Positions 60,742 to 64,000 of a DNA stretch of 64,000 bases are shown here, in pieces; within the stretch, counting starts at the first letter, position 1, and each line of letters opens with the position of its first letter. Source of the stretch: Kitasatospora aureofaciens (GTDB taxonomy: Bacteria > Actinomycetota > Actinomycetes > Streptomycetales > Streptomycetaceae). The position numbers and the translations under genes were made by a program. Under the pieces are notes generated by a model. It made no database searches, was not told the origin of the DNA, and saw only the letters and a program-made list of their open reading frames with translations. The DNA lies in assembly GCF_001188955.3 (NCBI RefSeq), contig NZ_JPRF03000018.1, positions 103,353 to 167,352 of the forward strand, in the 5' to 3' direction.

Positions 60742-60771
60742 TGTCATCGTTGACTTATGTCAGCGTTGACA
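60742..60771. promoter_or_regulatory. Twin LacI-type operators upstream of the sugar operon
   Basis: TGTCATCGTTGACT (60742-60755) and TGTCAGCGTTGACA (60758-60771, TGTCA/TGACA arms) are spaced 16 bp centre to centre. They lie 61-91 bp upstream of the binding-protein start and 185 bp from pfkB. The arms match the central-CG operator style of LacI-family repressors; the LacI gene ends the same operon. Confidence 0.72.
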
Positions 60772-60955
60772 TCCGCTTGACGAGGATGATGAAGTCTGCG
60801 AGACCCGGGTCACAAGCCCCGCAGCCGTAACGACTGGGTAACGCGACCGCAATAACCCGTACTGATCTGCGGAAACACTCCGCAGTCCACAGACCGGACC
60901 TGAGGCCGTTTCAGGCCCCGGACTCCAGCCCTACCTGATCCCGAAAGGCGGACCG

Positions 60956-61921
60956 ATGGTCCAGCGCCCGATCGCCGTCCTCGGCGAGTGCGTCGCCGAC
61001 GCCTTCGCCGACACCAGCCGGCCACGCCCCGGCGAGCTCGCCCTGCGCGTGATGCCAGGCGGCGGACCGGCCAACACCGCGGTGGCGCTCGCCCGGCTCG
61101 GTACCACCACCCGCTTCCTCGGCCGGATCTCCGCCGACCCCTTCGGCGACCTCTTCCGGACCCACCTGGCCTCCTCCGGCGTCGACCTCACCGGCGTCGT
61201 CGCGGCGCCCGAGCCCAGCACGATGGCCATCGCGACGTTCGACGCGCAGGGCCAGGCCCGCTACTCCTTCCACGCCCAGGCCACCGCCGACTGGCAGTGG
61301 ACCGACGCCGAGCTCGCCGCCGCCCACAGCGAGGACGCAGCCTGTCTCCACACCGGCTCCCTCGCCCTGGTCCGAGAGCCCGGCGGCGAGCGGATCGAGC
61401 ACCTGCTCGCACAAGCACGGGCCGACGCAACCATCTGCATCGACCCCAACGTCCGCCCGCTACTGGTCGATCCACGCATCTACCGGACCCGCCTCGCGCA
61501 CTGGTGCACGCTGACCGACATCCTGCGCCTCAGCTCGGACGACCTGGAACTGCTCATGCCGGGTGTGACACCCGAGCACGCCTGCGACACCTGGCACCTG
61601 GCCGGGGTACGGCTGGTGGTGATCACCCTGGGCGCCCGGGGCGCGGTGGCGTCCCTGGACGGCGTCCGGGTACACGTTCCCGCACCGCCGGTCGAGGTCG
61701 TGGACACCATCGGCGCCGGCGACTCGTTCACCGCCGGCCTGCTCCACCGCCTGTCCCTCGCCGGCCGGCTGGGCGGACGGCTGGACGGCCTGACCACCGA
61801 CGAGGTCTCCGACGCCTGCCACTACGCCGCCCGCGTCGCCGCCCTCACCTGCTCTGCCGCCGGTCCCAACCCACCGTGGGCACACCAACTGGACGCGGGG
61901 CCCGCAGTCGCCACCCACTAA
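60956..61921 (+). CDS. PfkB-family carbohydrate kinase (fructokinase-like)
   Basis: A 321-residue ribokinase-fold kinase: AVLGECVADAFAD strand and the motif MPGGGPANTAVALARLG near the N-terminus, and DTIGAGDSFTAGLLHRLSLA (PfkB signature 2, with the catalytic Asp in GAGD) near the C-terminus. It would phosphorylate the imported sugar. Start ATG 60956 with GAAAGGCGG upstream. It is divergent from the ABC operon and probably controlled by the same repressor. Confidence 0.9.
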   Translation: MVQRPIAVLGECVADAFADTSRPRPGELALRVMPGGGPANTAVALARLGTTTRFLGRISADPFGDLFRTHLASSGVDLTGVVAAPEPSTMAIATFDAQGQARYSFHAQATADWQWTDAELAAAHSEDAACLHTGSLALVREPGGERIEHLLAQARADATICIDPNVRPLLVDPRIYRTRLAHWCTLTDILRLSSDDLELLMPGVTPEHACDTWHLAGVRLVVITLGARGAVASLDGVRVHVPAPPVEVVDTIGAGDSFTAGLLHRLSLAGRLGGRLDGLTTDEVSDACHYAARVAALTCSAAGPNPPWAHQLDAGPAVATH

Positions 61922-62425
61922 CGGCGGCCGGTCGAGCCGCCGGCTGCCGCGCGGCGGGACCGTGGGACACGGACTCGAACACCGACTGTACGTCCGTCGG
62001 CGGAGCTCGCCCGAGGTCGGCACGACCCGGAACAGCCCCACAGCGGGACCGCCAACTCGTTGGTCCATAGCGGAGTTGGCATTGATCAGCGATCACCCGG
62101 CCAAGCCGCCTCACCCTCTCAGCCGTCAAGGCAGCGGCTGGCGCGCCTCTCGGAAACCCGCGCCGAGTCTCCTGCGCCGGCTCGGACCGCAGCCTGCCAC
62201 CCTGGTCGCGGCAGCCGCACCGGTGGTAGACGTGTCCGGTGTGGGCTGCGGAGCGCACATGGTGATCACTTCCAACGCGGGTCGTGCGAACAGCCATGCT
62301 CATGGTCTCCCGACCGGCGTCAGCAGACGGTGAACCCCCGCGCTCACTCCGTACCCACAAGCAGGCGGAATGGTGTCCTGGCCTGCTGCGTGCCCTTGCC
62401 GTGGCGACAAGTGTTTCTACGACCC
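61922..62425. other. Intergenic stretch before IS5-family debris
   Basis: A weak 7-bp hairpin (CGGCGGC 61922-61928 with GCCGCCG 61936-61942) directly after the pfkB stop may terminate it. The rest shows no gene; the DNA up to 62425 probably includes degraded IS sequence. Confidence 0.4.
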
Positions 62426-62429
62426 CTGA

Positions 62430-62600
62430 TGGCGTTCTACCGCGCCGTTGGGTGGTCGAACGTAGCTTCTCCCGTCTGATCCGGGCCCGTCGCCTGGCCC
62501 GGGACTACGAGACCCGGATCGATAGAGCCGAGGCGATGGCCTGGTGGGCCGCGACCCCCGCCACCCGGCGACTGGCCCGCCCCGGCCTTGGCTTGAAGAG
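62430..62600 (+). pseudogene. IS5-family transposase, C-terminal fragment
   Basis: About 50 codons read [40 protein letters not shown] and RRLARP, matching the end of IS5/IS1647-type DDE transposases (WVVERTFAWLxRxRRLxRDYE). The upstream catalytic Asp residues are absent. Confidence 0.8.
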
Positions 62601-62800
62601 CCCCGGCCGCTCCTCGCTCAACCACCCACGCTCCACCAGCCGCTTGGAGCGGACCCGAGCGGCCTGCTCCCGCGCACCACTGGTCGGCCAGCCGAGATGA
62701 TCGCGCATCTGCCGGCCCGCACGCCGCCCCCGCCGCCAGCCGTGTCGCCCTCGACCAGCGCCACGATCGCGGCGCAGTCACCCGGCAGCACCGTAGCCCA
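62590..62800 (-). pseudogene. Possible winged-helix fragment of a mobile-element protein
   Basis: On the minus strand, [20 protein letters not shown] and [20 protein letters not shown] resemble the end of small helix-turn-helix proteins that accompany streptomycete transposons (RSKLKRLVERGxLxExxPGLF). It overlaps the IS5 fragment on the opposite strand. Tentative. Confidence 0.35.
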
Positions 62801-63036
62801 ACCCCTGTTGGCGGTGACGTTGGTTAACCGCTGTTGGTGGGCTTGGCGAGGGTGGTAGTGCGTTCGACATGGCTTTCCGGGGCCCTGACCTGCGGCTCGC
62901 GGTGCGGACCCGCCTGGGCGGCTGCCTCACCCGATCGAGGTGGGCCCGTCGTCGCTGGGCCGCGGTCGGCATCGGAGCTGGTAGGCGGTCTTCTCGGACC
63001 CGCCGGGCCGCTCGGGGGTGACCTGGATCGGTGAGG
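62801..63036. other. No gene recognised
   Basis: Short GC-rich stretch between the fragment and the RNA ligase-like gene; nothing supported. Confidence 0.3.
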
Positions 63037-63672
63037 TCAGGCGAACGGCCACGGCGGGTCGGCGTCGGGGTGGGGGAGCCAGTGGACGGTGCCGGTGCCG
63101 AGGGCGACGGTGGCGCGGACGCACATCGGGCCGCCGGCCCGGCGGGAGAGCAGGGAAAGTTCGTCGACGCGGGCGGTGGTGCTGCCGAGGCGGGCGGCGA
63201 GGTCGGGGGCGAGGTGCCGGGGGTCGCGGGTGCGGCCGAGCGAGAGGTGCGGGGTGAAGCGGTCGCCGTGGGTCCGGCAGTGCGGGAAGCGGGCGGAGAA
63301 GGCGCGGTGGAGGCGTACCCAGGGGCCGGTACCGGTGGCGGCGGGGTCGAGCCAGACGGTGGAGTCGTGCCGGTGGCGGAAGCTGTGGACGCCCGACAGC
63401 CGCGCCGCGAACGGCCGGATCTCGGCGGCCGCCTCGGCGAGCAGGGGTGCGGCGGCCGGGAACGCGTCCTCCGGGACGAAGCCGAAGAGCACGTTGACGT
63501 GCGGCGGCCAGCGGCGGATCTGCCGGTCGTGGACCTCGCGGACCGCCTGGATCGCGGGCCACAGTTCGGCGGGCGGGAGCCAGGCCACGGCGGTGCGGGC
63601 CGTCGGCGGGAGATCGAGCACGCCGGCACCGGTGGCGGTGGGACGGGCGACGGGCGACGGGTAGCTGTCCAC
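63037..63672 (-). CDS. 2'-5' RNA ligase / cyclic phosphodiesterase-like protein
   Basis: A 211-residue 2H-phosphoesterase. The two HxT/S motifs are HVNVLFGF (about residues 53-60) and HLSLGRTRD (about residues 146-154); the first has HVN in place of Hx[21 protein letters not shown] lies between, as in the family. The enzymes act on RNA 2'-5' linkages or cyclic phosphates. The GTG at 63672 was chosen because it precedes the domain; the ribosome site is close (GGAGAG). Monocistronic and convergent with nothing obvious. Confidence 0.72.
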   Translation of the reverse strand: MDSYPSPVARPTATGAGVLDLPPTARTAVAWLPPAELWPAIQAVREVHDRQIRRWPPHVNVLFGFVPEDAFPAAAPLLAEAAAEIRPFAARLSGVHSFRHRHDSTVWLDPAATGTGPWVRLHRAFSARFPHCRTHGDRFTPHLSLGRTRDPRHLAPDLAARLGSTTARVDELSLLSRRAGGPMCVRATVALGTGTVHWLPHPDADPPWPFA

Positions 63673-63827
63673 CTCTCCATCGTGCCCGCCTGCAGGCCGC
63701 CTCGCGTGGCGCGTCGGATCGGTGCGAGGGGTGAGACGGTCCGGCCAGGGGGCCTGATGGTTCGGTCGGGGGTAGCGACGCCCAGTCGCGGGTACGCGCC
63801 CGGACAGGGCTGCTTCAGCGTTCACAA

Positions 63828-63862
63828 GGCCCCGCGCATCATTGAGCTGGATGCGCGGGGCC
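63828..63862. terminator. Terminator at the end of the partial FG-GAP gene
   Basis: GGCCCCGCGCATC (63828-63840) and GATGCGCGGGGCC (63850-63862) form a perfect 13-bp stem with a 9-nt loop, 11 bp beyond the stop of the minus-strand gene. Confidence 0.8.
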
Positions 63863-63872
63863 GACCGGCGGA

Positions 63873-64000
63873 TTAGAAGCCGGCCCAGAGGCCGTTGCCG
63901 GGGAGCATCTGGGTGCCGCCGCTGACGTGGCCGGCGCCGTCGCCGGGGTAGAACTTGAGGTTGTTGTTGGCGTCGATGCCGGCGATGCCGAGCTTGCCGG
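63873..64000 (-). CDS. FG-GAP/VCBS-repeat secreted protein, C-terminal part
   Basis: The gene enters from the right edge; 41 codons to the TAA are visible, reading [20 protein letters not shown] and [14 protein letters not shown]. This is the last blade of an FG-GAP/VCBS beta-propeller with a calcium-type DANNN loop, common at the end of secreted streptomycete hydrolases and lipases. What domain precedes it cannot be seen. Confidence 0.65.
   Translation of the reverse strand, partial: GKLGIAGIDANNNLKFYPGDGAGHVSGGTQMLPGNGLWAGF

Overview
The window is very GC-rich actinobacterial DNA with codon use and gene families typical of Streptomycetaceae (Streptomyces or Kitasatospora). Intact operons alternate with an unusually large number of truncated genes, frameshifted copies and insertion-sequence remnants. 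This looks like accessory DNA, such as a chromosome arm or large plasmid. The placement is inferred from gene content and not proven.

Layout. 0-3 kb (minus strand): a partial UPF0303 gene, a 12-TM exporter and a pyranose 2-oxidase-like flavoenzyme. 3-6.3 kb: a truncated transposase, a decayed IclR regulator and an AsnC/Lrp regulator. The last is divergent from an AbgT transporter and an M20 carboxypeptidase (6.4-9.2 kb), a likely set for uptake and cleavage of p-aminobenzoyl-glutamate-type substrates. 9.2-11.5 kb is an IS graveyard: an IS110 upstream RNA region and transposase fragment, an alpha-galactosidase tail and an ISL3 tail. 11.7-14.7 kb: a SIMPL protein, a methyltransferase, a Cys-rich hypothetical, and fragments of an antiporter, CopA and a PCu(A)C copper chaperone.

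15.0-20.7 kb is the most interesting locus: a possible 20-codon leader ORF, an MFS exporter, an AsnB-type amidotransferase, a cytochrome P450 and an isocyanide synthase (PvcA/IsnA/Dit1 family), all on the plus strand and closed by a strong terminator. The three enzymes together suggest a tyrosine-isonitrile carboxamide dimer of hazimycin type. A convergent three-gene metallophore-type ABC importer (20.75-23.7 kb) follows; its binding protein carries a Met-rich loop. Copper genes (CopA/PCu(A)C remnants on one side, YcnI and a Met/His-rich membrane protein on the other) flank the locus.

26-29 kb: broken Cys-rich peptide, ArsC and acetyltransferase genes, then a large secreted HExxH protein. 29.1-42.8 kb is a zinc-limitation island. 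It has cysteine-poor paralogues of ribosomal proteins L31, L33, L28, S14, S18 and L32, three COG0523 proteins (one canonical GTPase and two that have lost the GTPase motifs), a TIGR03943/permease pair, a Cys-rich peptide, a ZnuABC-type importer whose znuA has lost its 5' end, and Zur. A candidate Zur box lies in the divergent ribosomal-protein promoter.

42.9-49.6 kb: a multicopper oxidase stub cut by an IS with visible terminal repeats, a GAF/SpoIIE-type phosphatase, an MgtA-type Mg2+ ATPase and the tail of an amino-acid permease. 49.8-56.5 kb: a second DnaK, DUF5994 and CBS proteins, two IS701 fragments, and tails of an FAD monooxygenase and a SARP regulator. 56.6-61.9 kb: a sugar ABC importer with a LacI repressor and a divergent PfkB kinase, with twin LacI-type operators between them. 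The end holds IS5-family debris, a 2'-5' RNA ligase-like protein and the 3' end of a repeat-rich secreted protein. I saw no rRNA, tRNA or CRISPR array.
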